From Paenibacillus soyae (GTDB taxonomy: Bacteria; Bacillota; Bacilli; Paenibacillales; Paenibacillaceae), in NCBI RefSeq assembly GCF_024623455.1, contig NZ_JANIPJ010000034.1, positions 1-33,231 on the forward strand: 33,231 bases of DNA, given 5' to 3'. Positions within the stretch are counted from its first letter, which is position 1. Each line of letters starts with the position of its first letter. A model generated the notes under the pieces. That model was not told the DNA's origin and searched no databases. It was given only the letters and a program-made list of their open reading frames with translations. Shown here in pieces: positions 22,131 to 29,946 of the stretch. The position numbers and the translations under genes were made by a program.

Positions 22131-23858
22131 ATGAAACAATCATCCCTGTTCGGAAGCACCCTGCGAGACGTTCCTGCGGACGCGGAGGCCGCGAGCCATC
22201 GGCTGATGCTGCGCGCGGGCTTCATCCGCCAGCTTGCCGCAGGCATCTATACTTACCTGCCGCTCGGCTGGCGCGTGCTCCGCAAAATCGAGCATATCGT
22301 CCGCGAGGAGATGGACCGCGCGGGAGCGCAGGAGCTTCTGATGCCGGCCATGCAGCCGGCCGAGCTCTGGAAGGAATCCGGGCGCTACAACGTGTACGGT
22401 CCCGAGCTAATCCGGCTGAAGGACCGGCATGACCGCGAGTTCGCGCTGGGTCCTACACACGAAGAAGTCATCACGACGCTCGTGCGGAACGAAATCAATT
22501 CCTATCGTCGGCTGCCGGTAACGCTTTATCAAATCCAAACGAAATTCCGCGACGAACGCCGCCCGAGATTCGGACTGCTGCGCGGCCGGGAATTTCTAAT
22601 GAAGGACGCCTATTCGTTCGATACGTCTTGGGAAGGGCTGCATGACTCGTATCAAAGCATGTACGAGGCGTATACGCGCATCTTCGATCGCTGCGGCATG
22701 ACGTTCCGCGCCGTCGAAGCGGATGCGGGAGCCATTGGCGGCGAAGGCGGCACGCACGAGTTCATGGCGCTTGCCGAGATCGGCGAGGATACGATCGTTT
22801 CCTGCACGCATTGCGACTATGCGGCTAATCTGGAGAAGGCGACTTCCGTGATCAGGCGCAGCGAAGCTGTTGACTCGTCGGGGACGTCGGTCGGCGAAAT
22901 CCCCATGGCGAAAATCCACACTCCCGACACTCGCAGCATTCAGCAGGTTGCCGCGTTTCTAGGCGTTCAGCCGCATGAGATCATCAAGACGCTTGTGTAC
23001 GTCGCGGACGAACAACCCGTCGCGGTCCTTGTGCGGGGCGATCACGAGGTTAACGAAATCAAGCTCAAAAATGCGCTTGGTGCGGAAAGTCTGGAGCTCG
23101 CTGACGCGGATACGACGATGCGAGCGACGGGCGCTCCGGTCGGCTTCGCCGGACCTGTAGGCATGAAGATTCCGATCTACGTGGACCAAGCGGTAACGGA
23201 AATGGCCGAAGGCGTGACGGGAGCGAACGAAGCGGATTACCATCTCCGGCACGTCGTGCCGGGCAGAGATTTCGAGTTGGCGCACGCGGGAGATTTCCGC
23301 AACGCCGTCGAGGGCGACGGCTGCCCGCGCTGCGAAGAAGGAAAGCTTCAGTACCACAGAGGGATCGAGGTCGGCCACGTGTTCAAGCTGGGCACCAAAT
23401 ACAGCGAAACGCTCGGCGCCAAGTACTTGGATCCGAACGGCCGCGAGCAGCCGATGATTATGGGCTGCTACGGCATCGGCGTGTCCCGGATCCTGTCGGC
23501 TATAACGGAGCAAAGCCATGACGACCGCGGGATCATCTGGCCTGCGGCGATCGCGCCGTACCAGGTTCACGTCATTCCCGTATCCGTCAAGGACGAGGCA
23601 CAGACGACGCTCGCCCAGGAGCTGTACGACCGTCTGACCGCCCAGGGCCTCGAAGTGCTGATCGACGACCGGGACGAACGCGCAGGGGTCAAATTCAATG
23701 ACGCCGACCTGTTCGGCATTCCGTATCGGATCGTCGTCGGCAAGCTGGCCGCCGGCGGCGAAGTGGAGCTTGTGGAGCGCCGCAGCCTGGAGAAGCAGGT
23801 CATTAGCGCGGATGAAGCGATGACATGCATTGCGGATGGCTTGCGGAATCTAATTTAA
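22131..23858 (+). CDS. proS: Prolyl-tRNA synthetase, bacterial type with editing insertion
   Basis: 575 residues, the normal bacterial length. It charges tRNA(Pro) with proline. Class II motifs are clear: motif 2, FRDERRPRFGLLRGREF (about 139-155), and motif 3, GCYGIGVSRIL (about 442). Between them (about 225-380) lies the YbaK-like insertion domain that clears Ala-tRNA(Pro), with IKTLVYVADEQPVAVLVRGDHEVNEIKLKNAL. The C-terminal anticodon-binding domain (about 470-575) holds VHVIPVSVKDE and VLIDDRDERAGVKFNDADLFGIPYRIVVG. ATG 22131 follows TTGGAGG at good spacing. Expression is controlled by the T-box. A GNAT gene follows after 18 bases. Confidence 0.98.
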   Translation: MKQSSLFGSTLRDVPADAEAASHRLMLRAGFIRQLAAGIYTYLPLGWRVLRKIEHIVREEMDRAGAQELLMPAMQPAELWKESGRYNVYGPELIRLKDRHDREFALGPTHEEVITTLVRNEINSYRRLPVTLYQIQTKFRDERRPRFGLLRGREFLMKDAYSFDTSWEGLHDSYQSMYEAYTRIFDRCGMTFRAVEADAGAIGGEGGTHEFMALAEIGEDTIVSCTHCDYAANLEKATSVIRRSEAVDSSGTSVGEIPMAKIHTPDTRSIQQVAAFLGVQPHEIIKTLVYVADEQPVAVLVRGDHEVNEIKLKNALGAESLELADADTTMRATGAPVGFAGPVGMKIPIYVDQAVTEMAEGVTGANEADYHLRHVVPGRDFELAHAGDFRNAVEGDGCPRCEEGKLQYHRGIEVGHVFKLGTKYSETLGAKYLDPNGREQPMIMGCYGIGVSRILSAITEQSHDDRGIIWPAAIAPYQVHVIPVSVKDEAQTTLAQELYDRLTAQGLEVLIDDRDERAGVKFNDADLFGIPYRIVVGKLAAGGEVELVERRSLEKQVISADEAMTCIADGLRNLI

Positions 23859-23876
23859 TATTTTGGAGGTGGCGTG

Positions 23877-24383
23877 ATGGAAGTCGAACTAAAAAGGCTG
23901 TCTCGATCGAATGGCGAAGAAGAATACCGAATGGTTCAAGAGATGGAACCCGGGGAGAACGGATTCGTCAATGGGCTGTACGCAAACGACAGAAGTGGCT
24001 TCGACGCCAAAATAATTAAGTATGTGGAAATGTCCGACGAACGGAACGTACCGCCTCATTTGGTTCCCCAAACCACTTATTGGCTGTATATGGACGGCCT
24101 GCCCGTAGGCTACGGAAAGCTCAGGCACTGCCTGAACGATAACCTGAGACGGCATGGCGGACATATCGGGTACGCGATTAGACCCACTTGCAGAGGGAGA
24201 GGGTTCGGCAAAATATTGCTTGGCGAGCTGCTTAAGGAAGCATTCGCCTTAGAAATCCGCGAAGCTCTTCTGACTTGCGACGAAACGAACGCGGCCTCCA
24301 GGAAAATCATCGAGAGCCATAACGGAGTTCTTGCAGGCATCCGTGAGGGAACCTGCGCGTATTGGGTTCAAACGAAAGCCTGA
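23877..24383 (+). CDS. GNAT family N-acetyltransferase
   Basis: 168 residues with a complete acetyltransferase fold. The acetyl-CoA binding motif A is visible as IGYAIRPTCRGRGFGKILLGELLKEA (about 99-124), with the pyrophosphate loop RGRGFGK. Motif B follows with LLTCDETNAASRKIIESHNGVLAG. The length and the VPQTTYWLYMDG segment resemble the N-acetyltransferases of the YoaA/MSHS type in Firmicutes; substrate unknown. ATG 23877 is six bases from TTGGAGGT; a GTG three bases upstream is less well placed. It should be cotranscribed with proS, and would then share the tRNA(Pro) control. Confidence 0.88.
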   Translation: MEVELKRLSRSNGEEEYRMVQEMEPGENGFVNGLYANDRSGFDAKIIKYVEMSDERNVPPHLVPQTTYWLYMDGLPVGYGKLRHCLNDNLRRHGGHIGYAIRPTCRGRGFGKILLGELLKEAFALEIREALLTCDETNAASRKIIESHNGVLAGIREGTCAYWVQTKA

Positions 24384-24390
24384 CTCCAGC

Positions 24391-24435
24391 GAAAAATAAA
24401 GAAGCTCCCCTTGTCCTAGGATTCGGGGAGCTTCT
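24391..24435 (-). terminator. Terminator of patB
   Basis: Perfect 11-bp stem AGAAGCTCCCC (24400-24410) with GGGGAGCTTCT (24425-24435). On the minus strand it is followed by a T-rich stretch (24391-24400). On the plus strand there is no T run, so it serves mainly patB. Confidence 0.85.
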
Positions 24436-24454
24436 GTCGGTATACGTCTAAATA

Positions 24455-25624
24455 CTACGCCTTCGCCGCCGCGCAGAACTGAGCGAGCGCCTTCTCCAGC
24501 ACGAAGCGCGGGCACGCGAGGTTGATGCGCAGCCAGCCTTCGCCTTCGGTGCCGAAGGTGGAGCCCTCGTTGAAAGCGACCTTCGCTTTCTCGTACATCA
24601 GCTGCTTCAGCCCGTTCTTGTCGAGGCCCAGCGCCCGGCAGTCCAGCCAGAGCAGGTACGTGCCCTCCGGCTTCATCGGCTTCGCCTCCGGCAGATGCTC
24701 CGCCAGGTAGGACAGCGCGTAGTTCAGGTTGCCTTCAATATAAACCATCAGCTCGTCCAGCCAGTCTTCGCTTTCGTTGTAGGCGGCCACGACCGCTTCC
24801 TGGGCAAAGTGGTGGGACATATGGATGCTGAGCGTCTTGATGCGCCGGTCGAGCTTCGCCTTCATCTCGCGGTTCGACACGACCATAAACGACGTATGCA
24901 AGCCCGGCAAATTAAACGTCTTGGTTGCGGCCAGGCACGTGATCGTCACATCCGCCAGCTCCGGCGACAGCGAGGCGAACGGCACGTATTCATGGCCCGG
25001 ATACACGAGGTCGCAATGGATCTCGTCCGATACGACGATGACGCCGTAACGCAGGCACAAGGCGCCAAGCGCCTCGAGCTCCTCGCGGCTCCACACGCGT
25101 CCGCCCGGATTGTGCGGGTTGCAGAGCAGAATCATCTTCGCTCCGTCCTGGAACAAGCCTTCCAGATGCTCCATATCCATCTCGTAATGCCCGTTCCGAA
25201 TGATCAGCGGATTCAGCGCCAGCTCGCGGTCGTTCATCTTCACGACATCGTAGAACGGATAATAGACCGGCGTCTGGATGACGACCTTGTCGCCGGGCGC
25301 CGTGAACTGCTCGACGCACAGGCTCAGCGTCGTCACAACGCTCGGACTGTCCGCGATCCATTCTCTCTGCAAGCTCCAGCCGTGCTTCCGCCCGAACCAG
25401 CTCATGATCGAGTCCAAATATTCGTCCGTCCGGATCGCGTATCCGTAAGCGCCCAGCTCCACGCGTTTCTTCAGCGCTTCCTGAACGGCTGGCGGGCTGG
25501 GGAAATCCATATCCGCAACCCACAACGGCAGGATATCCTCATTGCCGAACAACGGACCTACCTGGTCCCACTTATAAGAGCGCGTTTTCTTCCGGTCAAT
25601 CAGCTCATCGAATTGGTAAGCCAC
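24455..25624 (-). CDS. patB: PatB/MalY-type pyridoxal phosphate C-S lyase (cystathionine beta-lyase family)
   Basis: About 389 residues of the fold type I aminotransferase family, MalY/PatB group: ILPLWVADMDFPSPPAVQEALKKRVELGAYGY at the N-terminus, LCNPHNPGGRVWSREEL, the cofactor-binding DEIHCDL, and ATKTFNLPGLHTSF, where the Lys in TKTFN forms the Schiff base. C-terminal EGWLRINLACPR holds the substrate-binding Arg. The family cleaves cystathionine or cysteine conjugates to pyruvate, ammonia and a thiol. I favour GTG at 25624 as start: GGGAG lies nine bases upstream. TTG at 25630 would add two residues but is too near the ribosome site. It has its own promoter and terminator. Confidence 0.88.
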   Translation of the reverse strand: MAYQFDELIDRKKTRSYKWDQVGPLFGNEDILPLWVADMDFPSPPAVQEALKKRVELGAYGYAIRTDEYLDSIMSWFGRKHGWSLQREWIADSPSVVTTLSLCVEQFTAPGDKVVIQTPVYYPFYDVVKMNDRELALNPLIIRNGHYEMDMEHLEGLFQDGAKMILLCNPHNPGGRVWSREELEALGALCLRYGVIVVSDEIHCDLVYPGHEYVPFASLSPELADVTITCLAATKTFNLPGLHTSFMVVSNREMKAKLDRRIKTLSIHMSHHFAQEAVVAAYNESEDWLDELMVYIEGNLNYALSYLAEHLPEAKPMKPEGTYLLWLDCRALGLDKNGLKQLMYEKAKVAFNEGSTFGTEGEGWLRINLACPRFVLEKALAQFCAAAKA

Positions 25625-25650
25625 AGTCAATCTCTCCCGTCATTGATGTG

Positions 25651-25676
25651 AGCTCTTGCTTGAAAGAGCTTTTTTT
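25651..25676 (+). terminator. Terminator-like hairpin in the patB leader, plus orientation
   Basis: AGCTCTT (25651-25657), six-base loop, AAGAGCT (25664-25670), then TTTTTT (25671-25676) on the plus strand. No plus-strand gene ends here. In the patB transcript it forms a 5' hairpin preceded by an A run. It may stop antisense transcription. Confidence 0.55.
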
Positions 25677-25684
25677 CTCCCCTT

Positions 25685-25713
25685 ATCTTACCTATTCCCC
25701 CTGCCGAAATCAA
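25685..25713 (-). promoter_or_regulatory. patB promoter
   Basis: On the minus strand TTGATT (25708-25713), 17-bp spacer, TAAGAT (25685-25690), a fair sigma-A promoter. It starts just after the ydaK-like stop codon, and there is no good terminator between the two genes, so read-through is possible. Confidence 0.55.
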
Positions 25714-25726
25714 AAAGAATTATCGA

Positions 25727-26590
25727 CTAGACGTCGAACTCCAGCTGCTTGGACGCCTTATCGATCCAATCGAATGGCGATGCGACCGCCTCGGGATCGT
25801 ACGTATAGGGACCGATCCGCAGCTGAAATTCCACCTTATAGCCGCCGGAGCGTTCTCTTGCGTTAAACTCCGCCATATTCGCTTTGAGCCGTTCCGCGAC
25901 GATCTTCGCCCCGTCGCGGCCCGCGAACAGCAGCAGTCCCCAAGTAGCCTTGCCCGGGTCCAGCATGTACAGCGTATCGTTGCTCCGAATGCTCGCCTGG
26001 CTGAGCTCGGACAGCTCGAGCAGCACCGAGCTCATCTGTTCGTCGCTGATCAGTCGCCGCACCTCGTCCCAATACCGCACCTGGATGACAAGCAGCGTAA
26101 GAGGAATGCCGTAGCGCGTCGACAACGCCATGAACACGGCGGCATCCTTCTGGAAGATGAGGGCGCCCCGAAGATTCGTCTCTTGATCTAACGCTCCAAG
26201 CCGGCTGTTCGCTTCTCGCAGCGCGTCGTTGTCCGTCTGCAGCCGCTTCATCCCGAGCGAGAACAACCATACCGCGGCTGTGTAAAGCGGGGCCATCAGC
26301 AGCCAGAAGTAGGCGCCGGGCGGCACGGCATCCCCTACCGCCAGGGTCTGATATAGCGTGTAGGTGCCATACCCGAACAAAAACAAGATGTTCAGGATAA
26401 GGCCCGTCGTCACGTTGATGAAGTACGACAGAATCGAGATCAGGAACGCGAGGTTCAGCAGGACGATATTTTGCAAGAAATGGGTTTGCTCGCCGGATAC
26501 GAACAAGATCCCCGCGAAACAGAGGACGATGAACAGCAAGAAGCCGCTGTCGGACAAGATGCTTCCCGCATTACGCTTCACCTTGGCCAC
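25727..26590 (-). CDS. ydaK: Membrane protein with degenerate GGDEF domain, YdaK-like c-di-GMP receptor
   Basis: 287 residues: four hydrophobic helices in the first ~115, a short coiled linker (about 114-135), and a GGDEF-like domain (about 136-287). The active-site GGDEF is lost, with the matching place (about 212-218) reading PGKATWG, so cyclase activity is very unlikely. The inhibitory-site RxxD is kept as Arg202-Ser-Asn-Asp205, at the right distance upstream. That is the pattern of YdaK in B. subtilis, which binds c-di-GMP and controls the exopolysaccharide genes ydaLMN. The start is GTG at 26590 (another GTG three codons later is possible), and overlaps the ydaN end by 20 bases. As last gene of the operon it would be made in step with the synthase. 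Confidence 0.8.
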   Translation of the reverse strand: MAKVKRNAGSILSDSGFLLFIVLCFAGILFVSGEQTHFLQNIVLLNLAFLISILSYFINVTTGLILNILFLFGYGTYTLYQTLAVGDAVPPGAYFWLLMAPLYTAAVWLFSLGMKRLQTDNDALREANSRLGALDQETNLRGALIFQKDAAVFMALSTRYGIPLTLLVIQVRYWDEVRRLISDEQMSSVLLELSELSQASIRSNDTLYMLDPGKATWGLLLFAGRDGAKIVAERLKANMAEFNARERSGGYKVEFQLRIGPYTYDPEAVASPFDWIDKASKQLEFDV

Positions 26591-28661
26591 CCCGTTTCTT
26601 CCGGTATTTGCGCGCCATCAGCAGCAGGGACAGCAGCACCAGCACCAGAATGAGCGCCGCGGCCGTCAGGAACCGAAGCATGTCCGAACGGGAAAACACG
26701 CTCTCCAGCGTCCGCTCCGGCACCGCTTCCGCCTGCTCCTTGAAGCGGTACGAGTTCACGATGCCATCCCGATCAACTAGCACCGCATCGCCCCATACCT
26801 TCCAGCGCTCCGCCTCGGATGCGATCAGCCGGGATACCTGCCTTATTCCTCCCGTATCCGGACCCGTGACCGCCAGCAGCGCATGCCCCGCTTCGTAAGG
26901 AGAAGCGATCAGCTGCAGGGAACCGAGACGCGCGCCGTATTCGGGATCCAGGCTCCGTTTCTCGTTCGATACAAAAGCGCGGCCTTCCGTATCGTATCGA
27001 AAGAACAGAGATTCATTGACGGACCGGATTAACGCATGCTGCTTGAAGCTGCCAATCGCGATAACGTTACGATCCCTCCACGTCTCGGCCGGCTCGTCGT
27101 CGAAGAAGAAACGCACCTCGCCCGCATTGCTGTCCGCATACTGGCCGAGGAGGCTGAACAAATAGCCTACTGCCGCGTAGATATCACCGCCCCGCTCCTC
27201 TATCGGCAGCACGACCGCCACCTTATGGAACAACCCGTCCCGCAGGAACGGATACGGATAGTTCTCGAATAACAAATCCGTATTATCCTTCGTATTCAGC
27301 TGGAGCATCGACGTTTCGGCAATGTAGGCCCAAGGCGTTTGTCCGTTGTCCGGAAGGCAATAATCGCCTTCAACCTCGAGGTCGAACGCCGCCGTTATCA
27401 TAAAATTGCCGGATATGTTCAGATTTTTCGGAATGGGGAGCGTTAAGGTATCCGCGTCGGCCAGCTCCTCGCTTAAGCGCTTGCTGCCGATCGGCTTGCC
27501 GTCGATCAGAATCGTAACCAAGGAGCGGTTAAAATCCAGGTTCTTGGCATAACGGAAATCCAGCCGCACCTTGCTAGCTTCCGCAATGGCGCGGTTCGCG
27601 GGCAGCGATATAAAAAACGACCGTTCTTGATGCCGCGGGCCGTCTATCCGCACGCCGCCCGCCGTCAGCAGCTCGTTCCGGCTTACTTGAACCTCCGGCG
27701 TATCCACGTTCGTATCCGCCGTCACAATTGCCAGACTCCTTCCAAGCTGGCTGACGAGCTCTTGATTGCCCAGCAGCCTGCCCGCCTTCGCCAGAAGGAC
27801 GGGATCGTCACCCGTTACGATCAGCACATGCCTCCCGTTCGTTTGCGCGAGCTGCAGCGCCGCTTCGCGGCTCCAGTCCCGCTTCTCCAGCAGCGCGTCT
27901 AGCTCGGCGGGCAGATGCTCGCGCAGAGCGACCACGACGGTAACCGCTCTCGACAGCCAGCGGGGATCGCTAAGGGAGAGCAGCTCGATCGGTTCTTCCT
28001 GGAGCGTGCTTGCTTTGGCGAAGCCCGCCACCGCATAAGCGGCTGCCTCCAGCTCGGCGGAGCCGCCGTTCTCCGGTATGACGACGGCGTTCATCCGGTC
28101 TTGAACGACATCGAGACCGCCGAACCGCGCGGCGAAATCGCGAATGGTCCCGTCCAGGGGACGAGGCTCGTAGTCGATCTGGAGGGAGGTCGTGGCGAAC
28201 AATCGCAGCCAATTATCTTGGCGATCCTCTTCCGCGCATAGTCTCTCCTCTTCCGCGGTCCGGATGCCCCCCTGCACGGTCAACGTATTCGAACCGGAAC
28301 GGAGCAGGTCCGTCGGCACCGCCACTTGAACGTTATACCTCTTCTGGCCATCCGCCGGCGGACGGAAGGAATAGAACGGAGTCCCGTTCAGCAGCAGCGT
28401 AACGCTGGACGTCTCTTGCCTCGCGAGTGCCGTCGCCTCGTAATTCAAGCTAAGGGTTGCCTGCTTCACCTGCCAATAATCCGGGATTTGGAAGCCGCTT
28501 TGGCTGGAGGCGTAAGATCCCGAAAGCGACCAATCCTCCTGGGACAGGATGATCGGGAACCTCTCGGCGCCCGCCCGTTCTCCCGGCAGTATCAGCACCA
28601 GCATTGCTGCAGCGACCCAACCAATCAGCCAGGCGGCCGTTCGCTTCTTCACTCCGTCCAT
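26571..28661 (-). CDS. ydaN: BcsB-like exopolysaccharide synthase subunit, YdaN-like
   Basis: 696 residues: signal peptide (about 8-33), large extracellular beta-rich part, and one C-terminal membrane helix (about 665-688) followed by a basic tail. The layout and sequence style (PIILSQEDWSLSGSYASSQSGFQIP, VTLLLNGTPFYSFRPPADGQKRYNVQVAVPTDLLRSGSNTLTVQG) are those of BcsB, the cellulose synthase periplasmic subunit, with its carbohydrate-binding-like domains. In a Gram-positive it would sit on the outer face of the membrane and guide the growing chain from the GT2 protein. It lies 16 bases behind the GT2 gene and overlaps the GGDEF gene. Confidence 0.87.
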   Translation of the reverse strand: MDGVKKRTAAWLIGWVAAAMLVLILPGERAGAERFPIILSQEDWSLSGSYASSQSGFQIPDYWQVKQATLSLNYEATALARQETSSVTLLLNGTPFYSFRPPADGQKRYNVQVAVPTDLLRSGSNTLTVQGGIRTAEEERLCAEEDRQDNWLRLFATTSLQIDYEPRPLDGTIRDFAARFGGLDVVQDRMNAVVIPENGGSAELEAAAYAVAGFAKASTLQEEPIELLSLSDPRWLSRAVTVVVALREHLPAELDALLEKRDWSREAALQLAQTNGRHVLIVTGDDPVLLAKAGRLLGNQELVSQLGRSLAIVTADTNVDTPEVQVSRNELLTAGGVRIDGPRHQERSFFISLPANRAIAEASKVRLDFRYAKNLDFNRSLVTILIDGKPIGSKRLSEELADADTLTLPIPKNLNISGNFMITAAFDLEVEGDYCLPDNGQTPWAYIAETSMLQLNTKDNTDLLFENYPYPFLRDGLFHKVAVVLPIEERGGDIYAAVGYLFSLLGQYADSNAGEVRFFFDDEPAETWRDRNVIAIGSFKQHALIRSVNESLFFRYDTEGRAFVSNEKRSLDPEYGARLGSLQLIASPYEAGHALLAVTGPDTGGIRQVSRLIASEAERWKVWGDAVLVDRDGIVNSYRFKEQAEAVPERTLESVFSRSDMLRFLTAAALILVLVLLSLLLMARKYRKKRGGQGEA

Positions 28662-28677
28662 CCCCCTTCCCCTTCTC

Positions 28678-29928
28678 TTAGTAGCGTTCCGTTTTGTACC
28701 ATTTGGCTTCCCGTTTGTAGAGCAAGTCCTTGAAATAAGCGAACATGCCGTATGCGGCGACCGCCATCCACAGCTGGCAGTACGTCACGTACATAAGCGC
28801 GATTTGCCATAGATTGGACAGGCTAAGCTCCCCTTTCTCCGTCGTGAGCGTGATGAACGTTCCGACGATAAACAGCACGACCGCCAGCGTCCACAGCAGC
28901 GAGCTGAACCCGGCGATCGTCGTATGAACGAGCCCCATCGCGTGCAGCACGAGCAGAATGTCGGACATGATCAGCGAGGTTAACAGCAGAAAGTAGATGG
29001 ACAGCAGATAAATAATGTCGAACCGGACGACCTTCGTGCGGCGCCGGAAGATCATCGGGATATTTTTGACGATGACGTAAATATTGCCCTTCGCCCAGCG
29101 CGTCCGCTGCTTGAACCACACCTTGACCGTCTGCGGCTCCTGCTCCCAGGTGACGGATTTCGGCTGAAACTTGATTCGGTAGCCCATCTGGTAGATGCGG
29201 AAGCTGATCTCGGTATCCTCGGCGAGCGCCTTCACGTCCCAGCCTCCAAGCTTGGTTACGATGCTTCGCCTCATCACGAAGTTCGTGCCCGGAATGGTGC
29301 AGAGCTTGAACAGCTTCCATCTCCCGGCCTGAGCCATCCATTGGAACGACAAGGTCTCGATGTTGATGAAACGGGTCAGCAGGCTTGCGTCCCGGTTGCG
29401 CGTGCGGAACTTGCCTATGACGACGCCCAGCCCTTCATCCCTCATCAGCTCGGCGACCAGATAACGCAGCGCCTTGCGCTCCGGCGTGTTGTCCGCGTCG
29501 TAAATCGCGATAAGCTCGCCCCGGCTCCTCTCGAAGCCGATATTGAGCGCGTTCGACTTGCCTTTCCCTCCGGTGACGGCATCTGTGTTGATGACGATCA
29601 GATTTCGTTCCGAGTGCCTGGACTGGAGGCTTGCCAGCAAAGCCGCGCTTTGATCGGAGGAATTATCGTTGATGACGATAATTTCGTACCGGTCCCGCGG
29701 ATAGTCGAGCGCGAGCAAAGATTCCACCGTCGGAATGATCACCATTCCTTCATTATGGGCGGGCACCATGATGCTGACGAACGGGGCTTCGCCGCTTAGG
29801 ACGGGCTCCGGCGTCGCCTCGCAATCCATGTAATAGAGATAGCCCGCGATAATGAGGACGATGTTGACCAGAAGCAGCGTCCATATGCAGAAGACGGCAA
29901 TTACCATCAAGACATCCGCTATCGTCAT
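28678..29928 (-). CDS. ydaM: Processive family 2 glycosyltransferase, YdaM-like
   Basis: 416 residues: one N-terminal membrane helix (about 8-32), GT2 catalytic domain (about 50-280) and three or four C-terminal helices (about 305-400). Processive GT2 motifs can be read: Asp88 in INDNSSD, DAD at 144-146, the base-containing ED at 237-238 (ALAEDTE) and QRTRW at 274-278. This set is that of cellulose, chitin and poly-GlcNAc synthases. There is no PilZ domain, so c-di-GMP control must come from another protein, such as the GGDEF-like one. Sugar and linkage are not known. ATG 29928 has GGAGGTG upstream; 18 bases separate it from ydaL. Confidence 0.92.
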   Translation of the reverse strand: MTIADVLMVIAVFCIWTLLLVNIVLIIAGYLYYMDCEATPEPVLSGEAPFVSIMVPAHNEGMVIIPTVESLLALDYPRDRYEIIVINDNSSDQSAALLASLQSRHSERNLIVINTDAVTGGKGKSNALNIGFERSRGELIAIYDADNTPERKALRYLVAELMRDEGLGVVIGKFRTRNRDASLLTRFINIETLSFQWMAQAGRWKLFKLCTIPGTNFVMRRSIVTKLGGWDVKALAEDTEISFRIYQMGYRIKFQPKSVTWEQEPQTVKVWFKQRTRWAKGNIYVIVKNIPMIFRRRTKVVRFDIIYLLSIYFLLLTSLIMSDILLVLHAMGLVHTTIAGFSSLLWTLAVVLFIVGTFITLTTEKGELSLSNLWQIALMYVTYCQLWMAVAAYGMFAYFKDLLYKREAKWYKTERY

Positions 29929-29946
29929 CCCGCACCCACCTCCATG

